Below are positions 35,482-63,259 of a stretch of DNA of 64,000 nt, in pieces. The position numbers and the translations under genes were made by a program. Location of the stretch: NCBI RefSeq assembly GCF_910596095.1, contig NC_056548.1:19244651-19308650 (forward strand). Direction: 5' to 3'. The notes under the pieces are model-generated. The model was not told the origin of the DNA and ran no database searches. It saw nothing but the letters and a program-made list of their open reading frames with translations. Source of the stretch: Thunnus maccoyii. Lineage: Eukaryota; Chordata; Actinopteri; Scombriformes; Scombridae. Each line of letters opens with the position of its first letter. Positions within the stretch are counted from its first letter, which is position 1.

Positions 35482-36090
35482 CTAATAGGAGAACATTTGT
35501 TTAATCAAACATGTACCCCCAAATATCAAAAAACACAATTGATATGCACTTTGCAGTTTGTCACACTGGTATACCATCCATTATTGTTTCACAGCAGCCA
35601 GTCTGTGCATCAGTGAGTCACTCTCTGTCAAAATGCTGATTAGACCTTTCTGAACACTGCTGTCTGATTTCACCTCAATGATTCATACATTCATGTATAT
35701 TTATAGTCATAAAATATGTTGCTTTTCAATAAAACATATTTCCAAACAGTCCAGTGTAACCTGGAGGGGCTTTTCAAAAACACACATTAATAAATCACAT
35801 TCAGTTTTTTGAGGAAATATGCAAGTTTCAAATTTTCAGTTTCTATCAACATATTTCAGTTGAGCATATTAAGCTCAGTTAATAAACTGCATGCAAAATT
35901 GCTCCTTACCTGTCAGTTATGTCTGTTTATTCCTCTTATTCCACTACATAATACTGCATGTGGCACTTCTTTGAATGTGCCTCTACCCCTCAGACGCTCA
36001 ACGGAGCTGTAACAACCACACGGCACACGAGTTTCCATAGTGATGCAATGAGTGACGTGTTGCCAACCACCCCCTACCCTTATAAACAGA
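35482..36090 (-). promoter_or_regulatory. akap5 5' UTR intron, non-coding first exon and promoter
   Basis: An acceptor (CTCCTATTAG) ends at 35482, so the coding exon extends to 35481. The matching donor GTAAGG lies at 35904-35909, making 35910 the 3' edge of a non-coding first exon that probably runs to about 36060. CpGs concentrate around 35990-36060, and a CRE-like TGACGTG occurs at 36053-36059. A non-coding exon followed by one coding exon is the arrangement in human AKAP5. Confidence 0.5.
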
Positions 36091-37462
36091 TACAAAGAAA
36101 AGAAGGAAATAAGATATTTATTAACAAAAATATTACACCATCAAAATGTCTTGAAATGCATTTGAGAAACAATTTCCTGATTCATTTGCAATATTGATTT
36201 GTCTGTGTGTGAAAGAAAAGTTCCCTGCATCAGTGTGCAAAATTAACTTTTTTGTCCATCAGCCAAATGCTTAGTGAATGTTAAAATTTTACCAGCTGCT
36301 CAATAGGTTACCATTGGGTTGTTTTTGGCTGGTGAGTAAAGCAAATCTACCAGCCACTTATGTATTTTTACCAGCATTTGGCTTGTGGCTGGTGCTAATT
36401 TTGTGTCCTGCATGTAATCATGCCACACTCACCTTCATTTCTATCAACAGGTATCACTCAGTGTCTGGAGATCCACAGAAAAACAGTAACTACATTCACT
36501 CTATCATATGTTCTACTGATATTAACTGTAGAAAAAAAGTGAAAATGTCTGATAGAATAATAATAATACAGTAAGAATAAATCTGAAAAAAGAAAGAGAT
36601 TGATATGTGGTTTTCTATCAAGGAGATTTATTTGCCAAGAAAGTGGAAACCACTGATTTACAACATCATGACAGTGTATTCTCACATCAGTGCCGATTGC
36701 TTCAATGTTATACATTGTTAGAAATATTTAATTAGAATTCATGACAGGCAAAATAGGACTTTTGACAGGAAATTAGACAAGATCACTCAAAAAAAATTAC
36801 AAAACATTTTGTAAGACAGTATTATTTTATGGTTAGACAACATTTTCTAATAGTGAATTTATCGGAAAGGCATTTTTTATTCAGTTGATTATCAATGACA
36901 GTGGACTGGAATAGATGCTCCTGATGTAATGGACACAAAATATACACAGGTAGTTAATACAAGAGTCCAGATCTACCACTTTAGAGTCATGGGGGGGGGG
37001 GGGGTTCTGGGATGTGAAAACATAAGCAGGGCTTGATTTTTCTGCAGCCAGCAATGTAACTAAAAGAAATTTCAACAGGATGTATAGTTTCCCCCTTGCA
37101 AAAAGCCTTTCACAGATTTGCAGCGTCAGGAGGATAAACCGTTCTGTGACTAAATTCCTTGATTTACCCATCAACAGCCCTCTGGGCAAAGCAAATCAAT
37201 TATTTACAGATGTCAGTGGCTCAGTGAAAAAGAACAAACAAAAACAGCACCAGCAGATGAGCTCGAGGCGCTTCCCGTTATAACAGCAGTCCATCACATT
37301 TCATTAAGGCTCAGAAGCTGGGCCACATCTATACACTGAGACAAAGAAAACAAAAAGGGCAACATATAATAGTTATCATACATTCCTACCAACTCCTGTG
37401 TAAGATTGATATCTGAAAGTCTTAATTCCTCTCCTTACCATCATACAGAGCAGAGCCCTGTT
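36091..37462. other. akap5-mthfd1 interval and mthfd1 3' UTR
   Basis: Two minus-strand AATAAA signals (TTTATT on +) occur near 36626 and 36885, either of which could end the mthfd1 transcript. A G-run lies at 36991-37004. An ACCAGC-rich repeat-like piece covers about 36285-36400. No further gene was seen. Confidence 0.4.
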
Positions 37463-49493
<12,031 letters not shown>

Positions 49494-50101
49494 CTTCGGG
49501 CCTGACAGTCTGCGTTCAAATGGTGTTTAGAGTTCGTCCCTGCAGCACACTCACTGCGTGACAACAAGAATGAGACCGCGGTGGCCACCAAAAACTTAAG
49601 TTTATTCAGATACCCGTCAGTAGTCGCATGGGGGGTGGCGCAGGCTCCGTTCACAAATACAACACTAACGCAAAAAAATATCGTATTAACTTTCAGGAAT
49701 AGCGACGAATGCGGAACGTATCCTCACCAGTGGGCATGACGACGGAGAGGGGTGGGGCTATCGACAAACCGTCAACCCTGACAGCCAATCATATACTTCC
49801 TGTAACACATTAGTAGATTCTATCCACCAATAGAATTCCCGTTCATCTACGACACCCACGAAGGGGTGGGGAAGGGCGGAGCTTCAGTTGACGTAATTAC
49901 GCTATGAGTCAGCAGGTGGCAGCACGTACACACATCTTAGCTTATCTGTCAAAATAAATAAATAACAGCAGTGTTTATATGTGCTCAGCTTGCTTACGCG
50001 AAGGTGTTATCGTTTACATATTCAATAGAAAGTGCTAGAAATACTATAATTAGTTATCAGGCTTTGAGTTCGTTGTAAGACATGAAGAAACACAGAGAGC
50101 A
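49494..50101. promoter_or_regulatory. Divergent mthfd1/dorip1 promoter interval
   Basis: The start codons of mthfd1 (-) and dorip1 (+) are 608 bases apart, head to head. The interval contains clustered CpGs (49560-49740), GC-box-like GGGGTGGGG and GGGCGG (49874-49879), and a CRE/ATF-like TGACGTAA at 49889-49896. No TATA box is evident. This fits a shared CpG-type promoter, though which sites drive which gene cannot be told. Confidence 0.55.
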
Positions 50102-53486
<3,385 letters not shown>

Positions 53487-56400
53487 ACTCGTCTTATCTT
53501 AACTGGACATACAGATGAGCAGGAGTCACAACAAGCACAAGAGTGAAAGCATTCATCCCTTCCTTCCTTCCTTCCTTCCTTCTTTTGTTATTTTGTCATG
53601 ACCCTATAGATGGCATTACCTTAATGTAATCATGTTACTCTTCCTATTAGGATTTTTAATTAATATGTGTCAGCAGTTGCTTCCTCCGCTAGCTTTAAGT
53701 GTGCTGAGTGACACATGCTCCATTCCACCCGAAACGCTTGCAGAAAGCTTACGATGCAAAATGAAAATTACTTATTTCTAGGCATGCTTGGAATCCAAGA
53801 ATATAATGGACTATAATAGTTCTGGGTTGATATGCATAGATGACAATACCAGTGAATAACTCTCAGTATAAGCACATACATCTGGTGCATTTGCTATAAA
53901 GCAGCCTTTTATAAACGGTTGTTGGGGCTTAATATTGACATGTAAGTCACATTTCTATCCAAATGAAAAACATTTCTGCATATCAACCCTTTCCTAAAAT
54001 TGAACTGGTGCTTTTTCTATTTACACTGTGGTTTGAGGACAAGATACAACCATAAAATGTCTAAATCCATGTCAGGTAACTGTTTTTTTTTGTTTAATTG
54101 TAGGCAAGCATTTAATCCAATGAGTGAATGTTAAAATACAAAATCCTTAAATTATATAAATGTTTAATGCAGTCTGGAATATGTCTTTTCTTACACAAGT
54201 AGTATAAATATTACCTCTTTGGCTTTCAGGACACTAAGCTGGCACTATGTCCACACAGCTCAGCATACTCCGACACAGGAAATATGTAAATCTACAGGTG
54301 ATGTTGTAGCAGTTTTTAACTCAAAGAATATCACACAGTGCCTCTGCCAAGGAAAGTTTCAAAGTGAATCCTGTTGAGTCCTTGGTCAAGTTTCCAAATG
54401 CTGTTTTCTATGCAGACACTGTCTTTAAATGCAAATACAAATACATTGTAAAGTACACTTGTACTGATTTATTTTGTTGCAATTGTGCATTGCATGGACG
54501 GGTATAACAAGAGCCACATAAGAGCAGACGGTACCTTTTAAGGCAGGCATTTATTTTAAACTGGGTACAACTGCACCACACAAACTGACTAAAATGTATG
54601 TAAAATGTCTTCAATCAAAACATGATAAAATGTGAAAAGCTACTGTTTCTACACCTAAGGTTATCTTGTACTTCCAGTATTAATCCACAAGATATAAAAT
54701 TCAAGATCATTACCTTACTCCAGACACACGATGGGAAATGTAAAAGAAGCAGAGTGGTAATTTGGCTAACATTGACATCAGTTTCAAAGGATTTTCTTTC
54801 AGACACAAACATTAGAGTGGCAGTCCATTCCAGACCAGGTGGTAGTCAGCCATCGGCTTTCTTTGAACAAGCACTTTGGTGAGAGTGGTGGCAAAACATG
54901 ACGTTGGTTAGGCCATAATAAAAATGCGTACAAACTCAGTTTCAGCATCCCTTCTTTTTGCAGATTCACGTTTGCAGATTTTCATCAGCCTCTCTCCAAA
55001 ATTCATTAAAGTAGTAGTTAGTATACACATCAGAAATCATGACATTGTATGTAACATTGGTGCTAGGTGAAACATGGCGGCAGCACATAATTACGCCTGC
55101 GTGATTTGTGCTGTGGCTGTAGTAAAGTGACCAACAAAATCTATCACAATAGACTCAAAACAGAAAACAGGAATTAGCCAACAACAAAAAAAAAATCAGG
55201 TTACAGAACATGAAAAATACAAATTAGAATTATAAATACAAAACAATTCATTCACATCTTTCTAAAACAAAATTACATATTTGCAGAAACGCTTTGAGTT
55301 CCTATCATTTGTGTGTTACTCATTCAAAATGAACAGGAAATCAAACAGGAAATCAAACAGGAAAAGTATGTTAATGCAAACAATGTGCAACAAATTAGAT
55401 GTCTCACCGGTGACACCCTGACCAATTTGCAAGGCAAATGTTATTAAAGTTCCCATCATTAGTAATGGTTCAGGAGAAGTAATGCTCAGTAATCATTTTA
55501 CAAGCACATCAAGCTCAGACTACAAAGATAATGTCTAGTGTTTTAAGTACAAGACTTCTATGTGGTGAAAAAAAGGGGGGTACACCCCAAATTTGGCCAT
55601 TCTTGAATAAATTGTGAACCATCCATTTAAATCTGCCCTAAATAAACATATGCTTTGTAAAATCAAACAAACATGCACAACAAAATGACAACACAAGATG
55701 CCTTGTAGGATGAGGCAAAGTCAATGGTACCATTTGATGTTTCATTAGACGACGACGTTACCGGCCAACAGTGTGAATCAACAGACATGCCATGTGGGGT
55801 TCTGTTACAGCAATATGAGATGCCTTGGCTTTTTAAAGAGACAAACACAAAACATAGTAATCCACAGAGGGAACGTAAGTCTTATTGCATTATCTAAATG
55901 CTATTAGCCTAAATTAAAATATATGTACAACTTACAGTATGTATCAAATAGTTTGGTAACTTCAATGCAGAGCTTGGTTAAAGTTTCCACTTGTGTGCAA
56001 ACATCAGTGCACAAAGCAACTCAAACTAGACTTGGAACATGAACAGTGACTCAACCAGACACACCACACCTAGCCTTTCCTAGTCTAGTGCCCCCTCTAT
56101 TGCTGTGCGTTGCTTAGCCCCAGGCAGCGGATGCCCTCACCCATCCTGGAGTCAAATGCACCCAGGGGGGCTCTCAACAGTCTGTAGGTCTGGTTTCTTT
56201 CCCAGGACACAGGACTGGTGACAGTGGCAACTTGGCCTGAGTTGGCTAGCCGAGCCCTTGGTGCTTTATCGTCCATCTCCATACGAAAGCATGGAAGAAT
56301 GTAATGCTAGTCCATTAGCAATAAGGATGAGAAGAGAATCTTTAAATTGTGGCACAAGAGCGATGCTTTTTTCTAGCACTGTGGGGGGGTGGGAAAGATG

Positions 56401-57209
56401 CGGAGGGAAAAAAGAGGTTATGTTTTGGCACTTCACATGAAGCTGTGAACAGTTCACCTGATTTTGCAAGCAAGACCTTGGCCACATGAGGATTAAATGT
56501 TTGGTGGCAAGCCAAAGAGCAAGTGTCAGACGCACTCACTTGTTCATAGCCATGAGTGACACCTTAGGGGCAACAGGCACTGAGACAATGACAAAGCATA
56601 CTCATATCCTGCAACACGGCCAATGTGTCAGAGGAGCCAGTGCTCTTGGTATCTCTTCAAAAAGGGGAAAGTTAACTAAAAACCAAGAAAAGTGCTAATT
56701 TAGCCTTTTACAAAATTATGAGGACAGAAATTTGTGGTTGTCCAACCACAGGCTTCCCTTTCAGTAGGACTTTATTTTATTGCATGCTTGGGGGGCTTTT
56801 CGATTTTACGCATTTTATGCACATAAATCAAACAATTAACATCTAACGCTGTAATGTAGCAGAGACTAAACAGAGGTTGACCTAATTGTGTGAGGCAACA
56901 CAGACAAACAGCCGAATCCTGATTCCTAAATATAGCACCAGTTGGTATTTTGTACAGACCAAAGGGTGAAAAGAGGGCCAAGGTCGATTTCAACAATTGT
57001 GAAAAGTAGCAAGTGCATGACCTGACCTTAGGTAGATGTAACAGAAGCTATAACATGTTTGTTTTTTTTTTTAATGGCTCCTAGAATGAAGCAGAGACTA
57101 GTGGCAAACAATCTCAGGAGAATTTGTCATTCACCTTTACGTTGTCCCTTGGAATCAAACTACACACACATCCACATCCGCGCACACACACATACATACA
57201 TACATACAT

Positions 57210-57249
<40 letters not shown>

Positions 57250-58070
57250 GACCCAGTGCAGTAAAACATTTACAGGCAATGCACTACAAGATATATTCAT
57301 ATCTATATATTTCTTTTAGACTATTTACAAGAGAGAAAAAGGCAGCCCTTTTTGAGAAAATATAAAGATTTCAACTTTTCTCTTTTTTGTGAAGCACTGA
57401 TTTTGATGCAGAACTCCTGTGTCGCTGAGCCCGAGCATCAGTTCTGCACGCAGACACGAAACAAAACAAACAATCCTATTCGACATGCACATAACCCTCG
57501 AGCATACACACGGACATACACACTACATGGCCAACAACCACATATTCATACAAATACACAAGCAAACTGCAGTGTTCTACAAAATCTGAACACGGTTCTA
57601 GTTGCAGCAGGGAAATAAAAAAAAAAGATTTAAGTGTTAAACACAATTAATGGCATGACGGAAAACAAAAAACTATGTCTGCTAACATAACACAGAATTT
57701 TGAAACAAAAGTGACAATTTTCTCCCACAATCCTCTGGGAAATGGCTCAGAGTCCTCATTGTGGTCCAGCAGCAGTAGAGCGGTCGTCTCCTCGTGCCCG
57801 TGACAACAGCTGTCCAATCATCTTCCTCTCTTTTCTGCACAAACGTGCAGCTCTTCCTCATCTCTGCAGCCATGTCTGTGGTCCCCTCTGCCAGCCAGCT
57901 AGCCCAGCACATCCATCCACCCAGCAGGCTACTTCTCCTCTGGTGTTCGCGTCAGTGTGCAAGTGCTCCTTTGCACCTGGAGGACGAATGTGGGGGAGGA
58001 GGAGACAACAAAAAAGAAAAGTCTTTGTGTCTAAGTTCTCTTATTGGGTTCTAGCTGGCTGGGCCATGGG
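53487..58070. other. Convergent 3' UTRs of dorip1 (+) and klhl28 (-)
   Basis: No gene is recognised in these 4.6 kb. The left part (to about 54.5 kb) is probably dorip1 3' UTR, beginning with a TTCC run at 53558-53582. The right part is probably the long klhl28 3' UTR, with minus-strand AATAAA signals (TTTATT on +) near 54473, 54549 and 56772. A CA microsatellite lies at 57180-57245. The point where the two transcripts end or overlap cannot be fixed by eye. Confidence 0.45.
57180..57245. repeat. CA microsatellite
   Basis: CACACA and CATACATA units ending in an uninterrupted CA run of about 16 units, inside the probable klhl28 3' UTR. Confidence 0.9.
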
Positions 58071-61000
58071 TCAAAGGGCAGTCAGACCAAAATTACAACG
58101 GCAATACATCATGCCGCTCGAGTCCAACCAGCTGTCTGAAATAGGGTCATAACGCTGGACAGTGTTCAGGTAGGATGACCCGGAGTGACCTCCCACCACG
58201 TAGAGGTAGTTGTCCACAATGGCAGAGCCCACACCTGCAAGACAAACATCACAGTCATGTGACCAATTACAAGCTTCACTAACTGTTTTCTACATGCAAT
58301 ACCAACAATAGGTTCAAATAACAGAGTCAAAATATGTCAGTGATTATTAGATTGTCACTGTTAAATTATTGAATAGATTAAAATTATTAACTGACAACAC
58401 AGGAGATGAGGGGCTTGTGGTGTCAACTTTCCATAAATGCACTGTGGTTTGGGTGTAGTACTGGATTAAATCACTAGGTGGGGCCTCTGATTAATGAGAT
58501 AAGAGTTACAGATGTGTGTCCTAACTGTCTCTAAGGACTGCACACACGGAATAAACTGTTCTCCATAGATGAAAATATAATTGCTTCATGCTGTTCACTG
58601 TGCCAGTGAGCTAGCTAACTCCCCAGTTGGAATTTATCGTGACTCCTCCAATATATAAAACAAACAATGGAAACTTCAACAAGTTGTTTGACAAGCTGCC
58701 CATTTGACTAGCTATCCTGAGCATGGATGGAGTATAAGATAAGTTATTTATACTACAGCACAATATACAAATTATTATACAGAACCATTAAATAAAGCCT
58801 GAGTTGGCAGAATAATATTAAGAGACTGATTATTCACTGCTCAAGTGTCTGATGTACTTGGATTTCACGACGATTAAGGGCCACATCAGTAGTTTAAATA
58901 CACCATGATTATGGAATAACGTGTGCTGCCATCATTTTTTACATAACTAACCAACTAAGGTTTGTTTACACATCCAATAAGTAATTAAGGAAATTTCTTG
59001 AAATTGCATCCCTACTATAGAATCTGCATACACAGGCAACTTCCACCTTCTGAAGTCCCCATGTGCAACTTTTAAGTGATTATAGCCTTTTGTCTTTCAA
59101 ATTACTCTGATGACAATGGTTTTTGTTTGTAGAAAAATTGATGATCTAAGTGAAAGCTGTAGTATTGGTCGCCGTCAGCCCCTCATTCTCAAAGAGTAAT
59201 CAGCCTGCATTGCTGTCTGCACTACAGTACCTTTTTGGATACAACCACCAAAGATTGCCAGTGTCAAAATTTTAAACCCTACCAATAGGGGCTTTAATAA
59301 AAATTTTAAAAATCACATAATTTCCAGGCACAATGTAAACTCACCAGTGCGCGGTTCGTTCATCGGTCGGCAGGCAGTCCACTGGTTCTGATGTGGGTCG
59401 TACCTCTCAATGCTGGAGAGGTGAGAAACTCCGTTGTGTCCGCCCACCACAAATATGAAGCCGAGCATGACGCCGACTCCAAAGTTGATCCTCTTATCTG
59501 CCATGGGGGCTACCATTTCCCAGGCATCCTTGCTGGGGTCGTACCGCTCCACACTGTGTAGAACAGATGCAGCATAATTAACATGAACGCATAAAAGTTA
59601 ACAAGACTTAAGAGTTTACAGCCATGCTAGCGGCTCTGTGAGGCTGTACTTAAGACACAGCAATGCTTTGTGCTAAATCCTAACATGCTGCTGTTATCTT
59701 AGACTATGTTCATCAATTAGTGTGTTAGTATGGTAACATTTGCTAATTAGCAATAAAGAAAAAGTACAGCCAAGGTTGATGGGAATGTCATTAGTTATAT
59801 TATTTAGTTATAAATCAAAGTATTGAACAAATTTAAATGTTGATCTGATGATGGTGCTAGATTAAGTTAAGGAGTCACCAAAGTTATAACAATTCATCCT
59901 GAGGGAGACGTGTGTGCCAAATATCATGATTATCTATTCAGCAGATGTTGAGACGTTCACTCTAAACCACAAATGTGAACCTCATGGTGACATACAGGAA
60001 AATTAAGGGGATCACCAAAGACATTAGGATTCCTACTTTGGGGACCATGAATGTCTGTACAAAATTGTATGCCAATCCATCAAATAATTGTTGAGATGTT
60101 CCAAAGTGGTGGACAAACCGACAGGCCAACACTGCCATCCATAAAAAATGTTCTCAGTCAACACTGGTTGTACAAAATCCTGAGATTTGTTGATTTGTTG
60201 ATTTATGTTTGATTCTGAAACGGCTTGTGACTGATCTCAGATGTCCTTGAATGCACCAACGAGAGTTTTTCAAATAGTTCCTTCTCACAACTCCATAACC
60301 ACATGCCAAAAAACCATGTCCGTATTCTAAGTCATCGATTTTGCAGTCAGAGAATGAATATATATCATATGGATATACATGATAATTGAGCAGCTACCTT
60401 ACTGCTGCCAAACTAAAAAGTTTGGGAGGTAATGAAGTACTGCGGTCTGTTTACTACCAGTTTAATACTAAAGTACTTTAAACTGCAATCCCTTTGCGAA
60501 CCTCCAGCTTCACACTACATTCGAATTCAAGCCTCTAAAAGTAGATTTTTATAATGTACTGCTGGAATAAACTGAAACCAATGTCTGTCTGGAGAATTTC
60601 AGAAGTAATGTTAAGTGTATTCAACTTGTATACAACATGCAAAACCATCTGTGTGCTCCTTCAACATATCAATTTCAGGGATAGAAAACCTGCTGTGAAA
60701 TGGGTCAAATGAAACCCCTAACAGTCACTGGAAAACCAGCAATTTGTTTTGCAGCACGCAAGGACAAATGAGCCATAAGCCATTGGGGAGGAGGGGAGGG
60801 GGGGAGAAATCAGTCCCTGAAGATTCTCTGTCCAAACACATTCTCCTGAGGGGTTTCGGGAGTCAAGGAAACAAGCAACAGAGACGCTGCTCTCTAGAGA
60901 TCCACAGCAACAACAGAGGTCTAACCAGCAGCACACAGGCTCTACGAAACTTCAGCTAGCACTTCTGTTATGACTCCTCTTCACTCATTAACAGGCCCTT

Positions 61001-61141
61001 GGCCATTTTCTCAGCAACATTTGACATCCTTCACTTGATTGCCAGTTCTATTAAATAACTAACAGAACCTTGAGAGACACGGCCTGGTTAGGAGGTCTGA
61101 AGGGCTAGAAGCTTTTCACTGGGATATCAAAGACTTTTTCT

Positions 61142-61175
<34 letters not shown>

Positions 61176-61480
61176 GGTGTGGTAGAGCACCACAACCTTA
61201 TGTTACTGATGTCAAATGTCATCTGTAGGAACAAAGAAAGGTTAGGTGCATGTTTTGATCCTATGTGGCTTTCTGCAGTCTTCACATTATAGAGAAACAT
61301 CAGAGGGAGTGGTTACAGGTGAAGTAAAAGTGGAGTACTATAACATACATGGACAAATAAACAGACCAGCTACAGAGGAGGTATATGAATGAACAGTGAG
61401 TAGTTAATTATCAGGTCATAAACTGAACAGCATACAATATTTACTGTATGTTTGAGATGCATGTTTTCACTATTTTATAA

Positions 61481-61523
<43 letters not shown>

Positions 61524-63259
61524 TAGAAGTGTCAAATTATGTCCTTCAAGTTTTGGCACTTTCATATAAGGCTATTAGTATCTTAGATATATAAGTAATG
61601 GAAAAATTACCCATCCTTAATTTTGAGCACCTCATATTATAAAAACCCACTAGCAGATAACATACTAGATACTAGATAAAACAATTCAGTGGTAGTACCT
61701 GTTCATATGGGCTGGGCCATAGCCTCCAATAGCGTACACCATGCCATCCAGCACAGCGGTGGCAAAGCAACTGCGGGACTTTGTCATGGGTGCCACAGGC
61801 TGCCACTCCTTCAACTTGGGGACGTATTTCTCCACCGACTGGAGGTAATACTGGCCGTCATAGCCTCCCAGGGCGTACAGCTCTCCAGCCAAGACCACCA
61901 CGCCAAGTGTGCTGCGGCACTCTGCCATACGCTCCACCGAGGACCAGGTGTTGCTTTCGGGGTCCCAGCTTTCCACTGTGCTCTCGTGTCTCCTATAGCT
62001 AATGCCCTGTCTCATGTGTGTAGCGATGCCTCCCACCACATACACCTTGTGGTCTAGCACTGCCACTCCAAACTCATATCTGGGTACACTGAGCGGGGCC
62101 AGTCCTATCCATGAATCTGTCTGAGGGAAATACATTTCCATGCTGCAAGAGAAAGAGGAATGATACCCAATAAGTCTGTTTGTTTTTAAATACAGAACAT
62201 GAAGAAGACAAAGACAATACAGAAGTTTTGAGTGTTGCTTTAAACTATTATCTACATAATTTTGGCATTACCTTTCTAATGTGGCAAACAGTCCAGCCTT
62301 GCCTCCTACTGCAAGCAGCACCTTCGGGGCACACCTGGGCCGTGCAGACAACACAGTCTGATAGGAGAGCCGGTGTTCAGGCATAAAATGATATTTCAGG
62401 GCCTCATTGAGCAGGTGCTTGCACGCGTGGTCATCTCGTATAAGGTGGTTGGCTTCATATAGGCGAGTGAGAAATTTGACGCTGAGGAGTGGAAGGCGCA
62501 CACAGTGCAGCAGCTGAGCTAGATGCTGCTGTCTCTCAGTTACATCATATTTGATCCATGATTCCAGGGCGTAAAATACAGTCTCCTCTGTGACCACCTT
62601 AAGGCAGTCATTGGACACAATTTCATCCAACTCGGCCCTTGTCAGTTCAAAAAACTCCTCTGTCTGACAAACTTCCTCAAAGTTCTCACAGATGAACTTA
62701 GTTGCAGCCAGGCACAGATCATGACAGCCATATGTCTCTGCAAAGCGGGAGATGCCTATACAGTTCCCAGCATCCAGCTGGCTCTCTAAGAAGGAGCAGC
62801 ACTCCTTAAGTACTAGCTTGACCTGGAGTAAGTTGGCAGCAGGTAGCAGAGATTCCACTGTTTCCTGGGAAATAAACACTGTGCCCGTGTAGGCATACTC
62901 AACGATGGCCTAGAAGAGAAAAAGTAATGTCATATAAACAAAAACTGTGGTACAGCAGTTAATGGGTGCACTTAATGTCTGCTGGCTCCATGCCTTACCT
63001 GCAAGGCAGTCTCGTCGATGCACTGGAATTCAACCTCAGAGGTCTCCTTTTCTGACAGGTTACCTGTGAACATGGCCTTGAAGTATGGACTGATGCTGGC
63101 CAGCACTACTTTGTGGGCATGGATCTTGGCATCACCCACACGAAGGACAATGTCACATAGTTCGTGATCCTGCCGCAAGAGCTGGAGGCCTTGCAGCAGC
63201 TGCTCAGAGTGAGGCCGTGTGAGACTGGCAAACATATAGGACTGGTCCTGCTGGTCCAT
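58071..63259 (-). CDS. klhl28: Kelch-like protein 28 (BTB-BACK-Kelch), 5 coding exons, 571 aa
   Basis: Coding exons: 62999-63259, 62272-62909, 61699-62142, 59345-59553, 58071-58234; frames join exactly and the total equals human KLHL28 (571 aa). Residues about 35-132 are a BTB domain (CDIVLRVGD, KIHAHKVVLAS, YFKAMFTGNL). About 137-238 are the BACK region (CIGISRFAETYGC). From about 285 the chain forms Kelch blades with repeated double-Gly and Tyr/Trp signatures (YVVGGI, YALGGYDGQ, YAIGGYGP, FVVGGHNGV, YVVGGHSGS). BTB-Kelch proteins usually bind CUL3 and present substrates for ubiquitination; the KLHL28 substrate is not known to me. The ATG is the first codon after an acceptor (CTCTCAG at 63260), so upstream exons are purely 5' UTR. 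Orthology is supported by near-identity along the whole chain and by tail-to-tail pairing with dorip1. Confidence 0.97.
59860..60140. repeat. Interspersed fish repeat, copy 2 (reverse orientation)
   Basis: Holds GTGTGCCAAATATCATGATT, GACATTAGGATTCCTACTTT, GGGGACCATGAATGTCTGTA, CAAATAATTGTTGAGATGTT and AACACTGCCATCC, a relative of 19490-19745. It lies in klhl28 intron between the third and fourth coding exons. Confidence 0.5.
61141..61175. repeat. T21-A14 homopolymer palindrome
   Basis: Twenty-one T residues are followed directly by fourteen A residues, giving a perfect AT-only inverted repeat in a klhl28 intron. Length may be unstable or an assembly approximation. Confidence 0.9.
61483..61521. 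repeat. CA microsatellite
   Basis: About 19 uninterrupted CA units in a klhl28 intron, 180 bases from the third coding exon. Confidence 0.95.

Noticed and set aside
57059-58152. Short open frames with His/Thr or Ser/Pro-rich translations
   Set aside because: CA-repeat translations and chance frames in the probable klhl28 3' UTR.
61689-62057. 122-codon + strand frame rich in His and Ala
   Set aside because: Antisense shadow of a klhl28 Kelch exon.
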